From Clostridia bacterium (GTDB taxonomy: Bacteria > Bacillota > Clostridia > Christensenellales > Aristaeellaceae), in assembly GCA_017470945.1 (NCBI GenBank), contig JAFUXH010000005.1:1-43629 (forward strand): a stretch of DNA of 43,629 nucleotides, in the 5' to 3' direction. The position numbers were made by a program, and so were the translations under genes. Under the pieces are notes generated by a model. It saw only the letters and a list, made by a program, of their open reading frames with translations. It made no database searches and was not told where the DNA came from. Positions within the stretch are counted from its first letter, which is position 1, and each line of letters starts with the position of its first letter. Positions 14,910 through 21,995 of this stretch are shown here, piece by piece.

Positions 14910-15461
14910 ATGGAAGAAATCCGGCAGCTGCAGGCCGTGTGCCTGGGATTTTTCGACGGGGTGCACCGGGGCCACCTGGCCCTGATCGACGCGGCCCGGG
15001 CCATCGCCAGGCAAGAAGGGCTGCGCGTTTGCGTGCACACCTTCGACCACGCCCCCGGCAGCAAGGGCCTCGTCCTGACCACCCTGGAGGAGCGGGAGCG
15101 GCTGCTGCGGGCCGCCGGGGCCGACGAGGTGGCCGTCAGCCAATTCAGCGACGAGTTCCGCCGCATGAGCGGCGATGATTTTTTCCGCCTGATCGTGCTG
15201 GGCAGGCTGCGGGCCCGCCACGTGGTGTGCGGCGACGATCACCGCTTCGGCTACATGGGCGGCTGGGGCGTGAAGGAGCTGCATACCCTGTGCGACCAAA
15301 GCGGGGTGGGGCTCACCGTGGTGCCGGCCGTCACCCTGCCGGATGGCACGCGCATTTCCTCCACCGCCATCCGCAGGGCCATCGAAGCGGGCGATTGGGC
15401 CCGGGCGGAGGAGATGCTGGGCCGACCGCTGCCCCCCGCCATAAAAAAATCCCTTCCTTAA
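14910..15461 (+). CDS. Stand-alone FAD synthetase (FMN adenylyltransferase domain of RibF)
   Basis: 183 residues; normal RibF has about 310. It shows the nucleotidyltransferase motifs of the RibF N-terminal domain: CLGFFDGVHRGH (residues 11-22), then VCGDDHRFGYMGGWGVKEL and GTRISSTAIRRAIEAGDW. This domain makes FAD from FMN and ATP. The protein stops at LGRPLPPAIKKSLP, just where RibF normally passes into the riboflavin kinase domain (usually LGRPY...G), so the kinase half is absent; no kinase-like frame follows. It is either a dedicated FAD synthetase or a truncated RibF. The start has AAAGGAG 10 bases upstream. A new promoter separates it from frr. Confidence 0.85.
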   Translation: MEEIRQLQAVCLGFFDGVHRGHLALIDAARAIARQEGLRVCVHTFDHAPGSKGLVLTTLEERERLLRAAGADEVAVSQFSDEFRRMSGDDFFRLIVLGRLRARHVVCGDDHRFGYMGGWGVKELHTLCDQSGVGLTVVPAVTLPDGTRISSTAIRRAIEAGDWARAEEMLGRPLPPAIKKSLP

Positions 15462-15473
15462 TTTAAGTTTTTC

Positions 15474-15502
15474 TTGCGTATTTGGCGGAAACAAGGTAAA
15501 AT
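15474..15502 (+). promoter_or_regulatory. Sigma-A promoter of the frr-polC cluster
   Basis: TTGCGT, 17-base spacer, TAAAAT. The predicted start site lies near 15510, leaving a leader of about 33 bases before frr. Confidence 0.7.
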
Positions 15503-15542
15503 AGAAGCAACAATTCACATCGAACGAATGGAGGAAACGAGC

Positions 15543-16100
15543 ATGTATCGCGCTGTGATCAATGAAACAAAGGCCAAAATGGAAAAAACCCGGGACTTTT
15601 ACCAGAAAGATATGCTGTCCCTGCGCGCAGGCCGGGCCAACCCCCAGATCCTGGACCGCATCACCGTGGATTACTACGGCACCCAGACGCCCCTGAAGCA
15701 GATGGGCAACATCAACAGCCCCGAACCCCGGCTGCTGACCATCGCGCTGTGGGATCCCAAGGCCATTCCCCTGGTGGAAAAAGCCATCCAGAAGAGCGAC
15801 CTGGGGCTGAACCCCTCCAACGACGGCAAGCTGATCCGCCTGGTGGTGCCCGAATTGAACGAGGAGCGCCGCAAGGAACTGACCAAGCTGGTGCGCAAGG
15901 GCGCGGAGGAAGCCAAGGTGGCCATCCGCGGCGTGCGCCGGGACGCCATGGAGCAATTCAAAAAGCTCAAGAAGGATTCCCAGATCACCGAGGATGACCA
16001 GCGCAAAGCGGAAGAAGAACTGCAAAAGGTGACCGACGGCCAGATCAAGGAAATCGACAAGATCGCCGCCGAAAAGGAAAAGGAGATCATGGAGGTTTGA
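15543..16100 (+). CDS. frr: Ribosome recycling factor
   Basis: 185 residues, the standard RRF length, from the ATG at 15543 with GGAGG 8 bases upstream; the longer frame starts inside the promoter. Family motifs are present: LRAGRANPQILDRITVDYYG, ALWDPKAIPLVEKAIQKSDL, GLNPSNDGKLIRL and LNEERRKELTKLVRKGAEEA. With EF-G, RRF splits post-termination ribosomes in the cytoplasm. In most Firmicutes pyrH precedes frr; here a FAD synthetase gene takes that position, with its own promoter. The stop codon overlaps the next start. Confidence 0.97.
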   Translation: MYRAVINETKAKMEKTRDFYQKDMLSLRAGRANPQILDRITVDYYGTQTPLKQMGNINSPEPRLLTIALWDPKAIPLVEKAIQKSDLGLNPSNDGKLIRLVVPELNEERRKELTKLVRKGAEEAKVAIRGVRRDAMEQFKKLKKDSQITEDDQRKAEEELQKVTDGQIKEIDKIAAEKEKEIMEV

Positions 16101-16321
16101 TGCAAAAAACGCATCATGATATACTGGGCCGTCCTGTAAAGGAGGCCCTTTCTTCCCTTCCGGCCGGAGAGGCGCGGCCCGCCGTTGTGGAAACCGCCGC
16201 CCCCCGCCGGGACGGGCAAACGCGGCGGGATGGTACGCTGCGCGTTCTGGCCTGCCGGGAGGGCGTGTGGATCGCGGCCCGTTTTTACGACGGCGCGCCG
16301 CGCAGGAAAGAGGACGCATGA
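16100..16321 (+). CDS. Unknown 73-residue protein between frr and uppS
   Basis: The ATG at 16100 shares one base with the frr stop, and the TGA overlaps the uppS ATG as ATGA, so it is translationally coupled on both sides. GGAGG lies 4 bases before the start. The sequence is soluble, rich in Arg and Ala; the C-terminal half (RRDGTLRVLACREGVWIAAR) reads like a small beta-sheet unit, and the N-terminus has a KEALSSLPAGEARPAVVETA stretch. No family is recognised, and no signal peptide or membrane segment is present. Context suggests a conserved small gene in the cluster rather than chance, because the frame fills the gap exactly. Confidence 0.65.
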   Translation: MQKTHHDILGRPVKEALSSLPAGEARPAVVETAAPRRDGQTRRDGTLRVLACREGVWIAARFYDGAPRRKEDA

Positions 16322-17037
16322 CCACGCAAGCTTCGCCATTGCCCCGCCACGTGGCCATCATCATGGATGGCAACGGCCGCTGGGCCAAACAGCATAAAAT
16401 CAAAATCGCCCTGGGCCACCGCACCGGGGTGGAGGCCCTGCGGGCCATTATCCGGGAAAGCAGCGATCTGGGCATCGAAGCGCTTTCCCTTTACGCTTTT
16501 TCCACCGAAAATTGGAAGCGGGATCCCGCCGAGGTGGAGGCGCTGATGGGGCTGCTGCTGGAATTTTTCACCTCCGAAATCGACGAGCTGGATGAAAAAA
16601 ACGTGTGCATCCGCATCCTGGGCGATAAGGACGGCATGCCGGAAAAGCAGCGCCAAGCCCTGATCAACGCGGAAACGCGCACCCAAAGCAACACGGGGCT
16701 GCATTTGAACATCGCCATCAATTACGGCGGCCGGGCGGAATTGGCCCGGGCGGCCCGGATCCTGGCGGAAAAGGCCCTGCGGGGAGAAATCAAGCCCGAG
16801 GAGATCACCGAGCAGGCCCTATCCGACGCCCTGTACACAAGGGGGCTGCCGGACGTCGATCTGCTGATCCGCACCAGCGGGGAAATGCGGCTGAGCAACT
16901 TTTTGCTGTTCCAGTGCGCCTACGCCGAATTTTTATTTCCCACCGTGCTGTGGCCCGATTTTTCCCTGGAGGATTATCACCAGGCGCTGGACGCCTTCGC
17001 GCGCCGCGACCGCCGGTATGGAGGACGGAATTCATGA
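16318..17037 (+). CDS. uppS: Undecaprenyl diphosphate synthase (cis-prenyltransferase)
   Basis: 239 residues from the ATG at 16318. The catalytic motif HVAIIMDGNGRWAK carries the Asp (residue 17) that binds Mg and diphosphate. LYAFSTENWKR, INYGGRAEL and LIRTSGEMRLSNFLLFQ are the further conserved blocks of the family. It condenses eight isopentenyl diphosphates onto farnesyl diphosphate to give the C55 lipid carrier for peptidoglycan and other wall polymers. Its substrates come from the MEP pathway, two of whose genes (dxr, ispG) lie downstream. The gene overlaps cdsA by ATGA. Confidence 0.97.
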   Translation: MTTQASPLPRHVAIIMDGNGRWAKQHKIKIALGHRTGVEALRAIIRESSDLGIEALSLYAFSTENWKRDPAEVEALMGLLLEFFTSEIDELDEKNVCIRILGDKDGMPEKQRQALINAETRTQSNTGLHLNIAINYGGRAELARAARILAEKALRGEIKPEEITEQALSDALYTRGLPDVDLLIRTSGEMRLSNFLLFQCAYAEFLFPTVLWPDFSLEDYHQALDAFARRDRRYGGRNS

Positions 17038-17849
17038 TCACCCGCATCATTACGGGCGTTTGCCTGGTTTCCCTGCTGATTACGGCCCTGGCCATCGGCG
17101 GATGGGTCTTTTCGGTGCTGTACATGCTTACCATCTGCCTGGCCATGTACGAAGTGTTCCGCGCCTTGGCGGAGGCGGGCCACCGGCCCGTGCAGTGGCC
17201 CAGCTGGCTTTGCCTGGCGCTGTCGATCCCGCTGTTCAACACCATGGGCAGCGTAACGCTGCTTTTGCCCTTGGTGGCGGGGGCCGCCATGCTGGTGGCC
17301 GCGGTGGTGATGTTCCGCTCCGAGCCCCGGCTGGAGGATATCCTGGTATCGGTGATGCCCCTGGGGTGCGTGCTGCTGCCCGCCATGTGCATGCTGGGGT
17401 TGCAAAACGCCCCGGGCCGGGCCAACCAGCTGATGCTGACCGTGATGGCCTTCGGCGTGCCCCTCTTTGGCGACACCCTGGCTTATTTCATCGGCAGCCG
17501 GTTCGGCACGCGCAAATTGTGCCCCGCCGTCAGCCCCAACAAATCCGTCGAGGGCGGCATTGCCGGCCTGGCGGGCAGCGTGGCGTTCGGCGCGGCGGTA
17601 TGGGGCGGCTTTTCCCTGTTCGCCCCGGTGCCCCCCTTCTGGCATTTCCTGGCCCTGGGCTTCCTGGGCGGGGTGGCCGGGGAATTGGGCGATCTGTTCG
17701 CCTCCCTGGTCAAGCGCCACTGCGGCATCAAGGATTACGGCTCCATCTTCCCCGGCCACGGCGGCATGATGGACCGGCTGGACAGCGTGTACTGGGCCAC
17801 GGTGATCATGTACGTTTACCTGAACCTGTCTGAAATGATGATCGTTTAA
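17034..17849 (+). CDS. cdsA: Phosphatidate cytidylyltransferase
   Basis: 271 residues from the ATG at 17034 (GGAGG 9 bases upstream), overlapping the uppS stop. It is a polytopic membrane protein with about seven to eight hydrophobic segments. The C-terminal CDP-alcohol signature is clear: SPNKSVEGGIAGLAGSVAFG and then KRHCGIKDYGSIFPGHGGMM with DRLDS. It makes CDP-diacylglycerol from CTP and phosphatidic acid, the branch point of phospholipid synthesis. Location between uppS and dxr is the standard Firmicutes order. Confidence 0.96.
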   Translation: MITRIITGVCLVSLLITALAIGGWVFSVLYMLTICLAMYEVFRALAEAGHRPVQWPSWLCLALSIPLFNTMGSVTLLLPLVAGAAMLVAAVVMFRSEPRLEDILVSVMPLGCVLLPAMCMLGLQNAPGRANQLMLTVMAFGVPLFGDTLAYFIGSRFGTRKLCPAVSPNKSVEGGIAGLAGSVAFGAAVWGGFSLFAPVPPFWHFLALGFLGGVAGELGDLFASLVKRHCGIKDYGSIFPGHGGMMDRLDSVYWATVIMYVYLNLSEMMIV

Positions 17850-17864
17850 AAGGAGAAAGCTATC

Positions 17865-18998
17865 ATGCGCGGCATCGCCATTCTGGGCAGCACCGGCTCC
17901 ATCGGCCGCCAGGCCATCGAGGTGCTTTCCCTGCACCCGGACCGCTTCGCCGTCACCGCCCTGACCGCCCACGGCAACGCGGCGCTGCTGTTTGACCAGG
18001 TGCGCGCCCTGCGCCCCCGCCTGGCGGCGCTGACGGGCGTGGAGGACGCCGACGTGCCGGATGATCTATCCTTCTGCCAGTTCCTGTTCGGCCCCCGGGC
18101 CCTGGAGGAGGTCGCCGCCCGGGCGGAGGGGCAGGACGTGCTGGCCGCCGTGGTGGGCGTGGCGGGGCTGAAGGCCGTCATGGCCGCCCGGAAAGCGGGC
18201 AAGCGGGTGCTGCTGGCCAACAAGGAAACCCTGGTGGCCGGGGGCGAAATGGTGATGAACGCCTGCCCGCCCGGCACGCTGCTGCCGGTGGACAGCGAGC
18301 ACAGCGCCATTTTCCAGTGCCTGCAGGGGGCGGGGCCCAATCGCTACGAAAAGATCCTGCTGACGGCCTCCGGCGGGCCCTTCCGCACCTGGGATCGGGA
18401 AGCGGTGAAAAACGCCACCGTGGCCCAGGCCCTGGGCCACCCCACCTGGAGCATGGGGGCCAAGATCACCGTTGATTCCGCCAGCATGTTCAACAAAGCC
18501 CTGGAAATCATCGAGGCCAAATGGCTTTTTGACGCCCGGCCGGAGCAGATCGAGGTGGTGGTGCACCCCCAATCCATCGTGCATTCCGCCGTGCAGTTCC
18601 AGGATGGGGCGGTGATCGCCCAACTGGGCAGCCCCGATATGAAGGTGCCCATCCTGTACGCCATGAGCTATCCGGAGCGGCTGACCACCGGGGCAAAGCC
18701 CCTGGATCTGTTCGCCCTGGGTCAATTGACCTTTGAAAAGCCCGACACAGAAAAATTCCCGGCCATCGGCATGGCCTATCAGGCCCTTTCCCAGGGCGGC
18801 GCGGCCTGCTGCGTGCTCAACGCCGCCAACGAGGAAGCGTGCTTCGCCTTTTTGCGCCGGGAAATCCCCTTCGGCCGCATCCCCGAGATCGTGGCAGAGG
18901 CCCTGCAGCGCCACGGCCACCTGCCGGCGGATCACTTCATGGATATCGACCGGGCCGACGCCCTGGCCCGGGAATGCGCCCGGGGCATGCTGGGATAA
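17865..18998 (+). CDS. dxr: 1-deoxy-D-xylulose 5-phosphate reductoisomerase
   Basis: 377 residues, AAAGGAG 9 bases before the ATG. NADPH-binding LGSTGSIG (8-15), LLANKETLVAGGEM, VDSEHSAIFQCLQG (metal and substrate binding), TASGGPFR and GAKITVDSASMFNKALE are all intact. It catalyses the second step of the MEP isoprenoid pathway, making 2-C-methylerythritol 4-phosphate. It feeds the same pathway as ispG in this cluster and thereby uppS. The TAA is followed by a short AACCGCGCGGTTTTT, which is at most a weak terminator. Confidence 0.97.
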   Translation: MRGIAILGSTGSIGRQAIEVLSLHPDRFAVTALTAHGNAALLFDQVRALRPRLAALTGVEDADVPDDLSFCQFLFGPRALEEVAARAEGQDVLAAVVGVAGLKAVMAARKAGKRVLLANKETLVAGGEMVMNACPPGTLLPVDSEHSAIFQCLQGAGPNRYEKILLTASGGPFRTWDREAVKNATVAQALGHPTWSMGAKITVDSASMFNKALEIIEAKWLFDARPEQIEVVVHPQSIVHSAVQFQDGAVIAQLGSPDMKVPILYAMSYPERLTTGAKPLDLFALGQLTFEKPDTEKFPAIGMAYQALSQGGAACCVLNAANEEACFAFLRREIPFGRIPEIVAEALQRHGHLPADHFMDIDRADALARECARGMLG

Positions 18999-19028
18999 AC
19001 CGCGCGGTTTTTCCATATGCTATTGCAA

Positions 19029-19070
19029 TGCCCGCGCCACCGCCGGGAAAGCGGACAGGCGCAGGGCGTT
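19029..19070. other. GC-rich hairpin in the dxr-rseP gap
   Basis: CCCGCGCC at 19031-19038 can pair with GGCGCaGGG at about 19058-19066, with an inner CGC/GCG. Its ends loosely resemble the dispersed repeat at 3393 and 38571, but the identity is too weak to call it a copy. The rest of the 147-base gap holds AAAGGAGG at 19091-19098 with no gene start close behind it. Confidence 0.3.
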
Positions 19071-19145
19071 TCTTCCACGGATTGATTGGAAAGGAGGCGC
19101 GGGGAAAATCGTGCCGTTATAGGCCCTTCCCCGCGGCGACGGTTG

Positions 19146-20258
19146 ATGACGATCCTGTATATTTTAGCCGCCATCCTGATGCTGGGCATCATGGTGACGG
19201 TGCACGAAAGCGGCCATTTCTGGGCGGCCCGGCTGACGGGCATCCCGGTGAAAGAATTTGCCATCGGCTTCGGCCCCAAGATTTTGAGCTGGAAAAGCAA
19301 AAAATACGACACCCAGTTTTTCTGGCGGCTGATCCCGGCGGGCGGCTACTGCATGTTTTACGGGGAGGACGACACCGCGGGAGAGGAAGCCAAAAACGAC
19401 CCCCGCGCCATCGGTCGGTTCCCCGTGTGGCGGCGGATCGTCACGGTGGCCATGGGCCCGGTGATGAATTTCCTGCTGGCGCTGATGGTGGCCGCCTGCA
19501 TTTACGGCAGCATCGGCGAGGATACCCACGGCGTGTACGGCTACACGGTCGTGCAGCAGATCACCGCCGGCAGCCCGGCGGCGGAGGCCGGCCTGCAGCC
19601 CCAGGATATCCTGATCGCCGTCAACGGCGAGGACGCCCGGGGCCTGGCGGACGACGGGAGCGCCTATAAGATTTCCCAGCTCATCGACCGCTACGCGGGC
19701 AGCCCCCTGACCATCACCGTGCAGCGGGGGCAGGAAACCCTTTCCGTGCAGGCGACGCCCCGTTACGACGAAAGCCTGGGCCGCGCCTTGCTGGGGGTGA
19801 CGCTGCTGGCGCAGTACACGCCGGGCTACACCCCCGTATCCCTCCCCCGGGCGGTGGCCCTGGGGGCGGATTACTGCGTGCGGGCCGGCGGGGCCATCCT
19901 GGGCGGGCTCAGGGATCTCGTCACCACCGGCAAGGGGTTCGAGGAATCCTCCGGCCCGGTGGGCATCGTGCAGCTGATTGCCGAGGAGACCCAGACCGCC
20001 GCCCGCACATCCCGGGCCGAGGCCTGGCTGACCTACGCCCAATTGCTGGTACTGATCAGCGTGAACCTGGGGCTGTTCAACCTGCTGCCCATCCCCGGGC
20101 TGGATGGCAGCCGCATCATTTTCCTGATCGTAGAGGGCATTCGCCGCAAGCCGGTGCCCCAGCGGCTGGAAGCCTACGTGCACACGGCGGGCTATCTGCT
20201 GCTGTTCAGCTTCATGATCGTGATGACGTTCAAGGACGTGCTGAAGATTTTCCGATAA
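19146..20258 (+). CDS. rseP: Site-2 zinc metalloprotease RseP/RasP
   Basis: 370 residues from the ATG at 19146. The active-site motif HESGHFWAAR (HExxH) lies in the first hydrophobic segment, the PDZ domain spans about residues 125-215 (ITAGSPAAEAGLQPQDILIA), and the second motif NLLPIPGLDGSRI supplies the metal-binding Asp. Family members cut transmembrane anti-sigma factors and signal peptide remnants within the membrane. The start is not certain: no good ribosome binding site precedes 19146, while a strong AAAGGAGG lies about 50 bases upstream; the frame is open back to a TTG at 19086. Position after dxr is standard. Confidence 0.93.
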   Translation: MTILYILAAILMLGIMVTVHESGHFWAARLTGIPVKEFAIGFGPKILSWKSKKYDTQFFWRLIPAGGYCMFYGEDDTAGEEAKNDPRAIGRFPVWRRIVTVAMGPVMNFLLALMVAACIYGSIGEDTHGVYGYTVVQQITAGSPAAEAGLQPQDILIAVNGEDARGLADDGSAYKISQLIDRYAGSPLTITVQRGQETLSVQATPRYDESLGRALLGVTLLAQYTPGYTPVSLPRAVALGADYCVRAGGAILGGLRDLVTTGKGFEESSGPVGIVQLIAEETQTAARTSRAEAWLTYAQLLVLISVNLGLFNLLPIPGLDGSRIIFLIVEGIRRKPVPQRLEAYVHTAGYLLLFSFMIVMTFKDVLKIFR

Positions 20259-20279
20259 ACGAAGGGTGGTTTCTTTCAC

Positions 20280-21335
20280 ATGGGCGTTAAAAAGCAAGTG
20301 TACGCCGGCAGCGTCGCCATCGGCGGCGGCAGCCCGGTTTCCATCCAATCCATGACCAATACCGACACCCGGGACGTGGGGGCCACGCTGGATCAGATCA
20401 AGACCCTGGCGGCCTCCGGGTGCGACCTGGTGCGCATTTCGGTGTACGACCGGGCCTGTGCCGGGGCCGTGCGGGCCCTGGTGGATCAAAGCCCGGTGCC
20501 GCTGGTGGCCGATATCCACTTCGACCACACCCTGGCCATCGCCGCCATGGAAAACGGCATCCACAAAATGCGCATCAACCCCGGCAACATCGGCAGCGCC
20601 GATAAGGTGCGCAAGGTGGTGGACTGCGCCAAGGCCCACCACGTGCCCATCCGCATCGGGGTCAATTCCGGCTCCCTGGAAAAGGATATCCTGGAGCGGG
20701 AGGGCGGGGTGACCGCCCGGGGCATGGTGGAAAGCGCCCTGCGCCACATCCGCATCCTGGAGGAGCAGCATTTTGACGACATCGTGATTTCCCTGAAATC
20801 CTCCTCCGTGCCCATGACGGTGGAAGCCTACCGGCTGATGGATCAGGCCTGTGATTACCCCCTGCACCTGGGCGTGACCGAGGCGGGCCTGCCGGGCCAG
20901 GGCACCATCAAATCGGCCATCGGCATCGGCTCGCTGCTGCTGGACGGCATCGGCGACACCGTGCGCGTATCCCTGACGGGCGACCCGGTGAACGAGCCCC
21001 ACGCCGCCCTGGATATCCTGCGGGCCCTGGGCCTGCGCAAGGGCATCCGCTTCGTATCCTGCCCCACCTGCGGCCGCGCCCAAATCGACGTGGCCGCCGT
21101 GGCCCAGCGGCTGACCAAGGAATTTGCCGACCTGGATCGGCCGGTCACCGTGGCGGTGATGGGCTGCGTGGTCAACGGCCCCGGCGAGGCCCGGGACGCC
21201 GATATCGCCCTGTGCGGCGGCAAGGACTGCGGGGCGCTGTACGTGAAGGGCAAGCCCATCAAAAAGCTGACGGGGGACCTGGCCGAGGAAATGACCCAGG
21301 CCGTGCGGGAATACCTGTCCACCGTGCCGGTATAA
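20280..21335 (+). CDS. ispG: 4-hydroxy-3-methylbut-2-en-1-yl diphosphate synthase
   Basis: 351 residues, a typical bacterial short-form length. The TIM-barrel part includes PLVADIHFDHTLAI, RINPGNIGS, IRIGVNSGSLEKD and ISLKSS; the C-terminal part holds the iron-sulfur cysteines in SCPTCGR and MGCVVNGPGEA. It catalyses the penultimate MEP step, reductive ring opening of methylerythritol cyclodiphosphate, with a 4Fe-4S cluster. It starts 21 bases after rseP with a weak GGGTGG site. With dxr it supplies precursors to uppS. Confidence 0.97.
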   Translation: MGVKKQVYAGSVAIGGGSPVSIQSMTNTDTRDVGATLDQIKTLAASGCDLVRISVYDRACAGAVRALVDQSPVPLVADIHFDHTLAIAAMENGIHKMRINPGNIGSADKVRKVVDCAKAHHVPIRIGVNSGSLEKDILEREGGVTARGMVESALRHIRILEEQHFDDIVISLKSSSVPMTVEAYRLMDQACDYPLHLGVTEAGLPGQGTIKSAIGIGSLLLDGIGDTVRVSLTGDPVNEPHAALDILRALGLRKGIRFVSCPTCGRAQIDVAAVAQRLTKEFADLDRPVTVAVMGCVVNGPGEARDADIALCGGKDCGALYVKGKPIKKLTGDLAEEMTQAVREYLSTVPV

Positions 21336-21366
21336 GGCCCCATACAAAAGGAACGGGAGCGCCGCT

Positions 21367-21948
21367 ATGGAATTGATCATCGCCAGCAACAACCAGGGAA
21401 AAATCAAGGAATACAAAGATATTTTTGAGCCGCTGGGCTTTTCGGTGTTTTCCCAGGGCGAAAAGGGCCTTCATCTGGAGGTGGAGGAAACCGGCGCTAC
21501 CTTTGCGGAAAACGCCCTACTGAAGGCCCGGGCCATTTACGACGCCGCCCGCTGCTGCGTGATTTCCGACGACAGCGGCCTGGAGGTGGCGGCGCTGGGC
21601 GGGGAGCCGGGCATCTACTCCGCCCGGTACAAGGGCCTGCCCACGGAGCACGACCGCCGGATGGCCGTACTGAAGGGCCTGCGGGATCAAACGGACCGCC
21701 GGGCCCGGTTCGTATGCTGCATTTGCTACATCGATGAAGCCGGGGAAAGCCGCCTGTTCCAGGGCGAATGGCACGGGGTCATCGCCCCCGCCGAGGCAGG
21801 TGAGAACGGCTTTGGCTACGACCCGATCTTTATCGCCGACGACGCCGATGGCCGCACCACCGCCAGCCTGCCCCTCTCCTTCAAGGAAACCCATTCCCAC
21901 CGGGCCAAGGCGGTGGCGCAGCTGATGGCCTTCCTGAACGCCCCCTGA
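21367..21948 (+). CDS. rdgB: XTP/dITP diphosphatase (RdgB/HAM1 family)
   Basis: 193 residues, the family norm. The start LIIASNNQGKIKEY is the substrate-binding loop. ETGATFAENALLKA, ISDDSGLEVAALGGEPG (metal site), GENGFGYDPIF and FKETHSHRAKA complete the pattern. It hydrolyses ITP, dITP and XTP to monophosphates and so keeps deaminated purines out of DNA and RNA. Placement directly before polC is functionally sensible, although the usual Firmicutes neighbour there is ispG or proS. GGGAG lies 7 bases before the ATG. Confidence 0.95.
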   Translation: MELIIASNNQGKIKEYKDIFEPLGFSVFSQGEKGLHLEVEETGATFAENALLKARAIYDAARCCVISDDSGLEVAALGGEPGIYSARYKGLPTEHDRRMAVLKGLRDQTDRRARFVCCICYIDEAGESRLFQGEWHGVIAPAEAGENGFGYDPIFIADDADGRTTASLPLSFKETHSHRAKAVAQLMAFLNAP

Positions 21949-21995
21949 CGCGCGCCGCCCGTTCCCCTCATTTTTACCACACAGGAGCGCACCGC

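Noticed and set aside
19029..19070. Third copy of the dispersed structured repeat
   Set aside because: Only short parts of the ends match, and the 17-base beginning is absent; similarity may be due to GC-rich composition.
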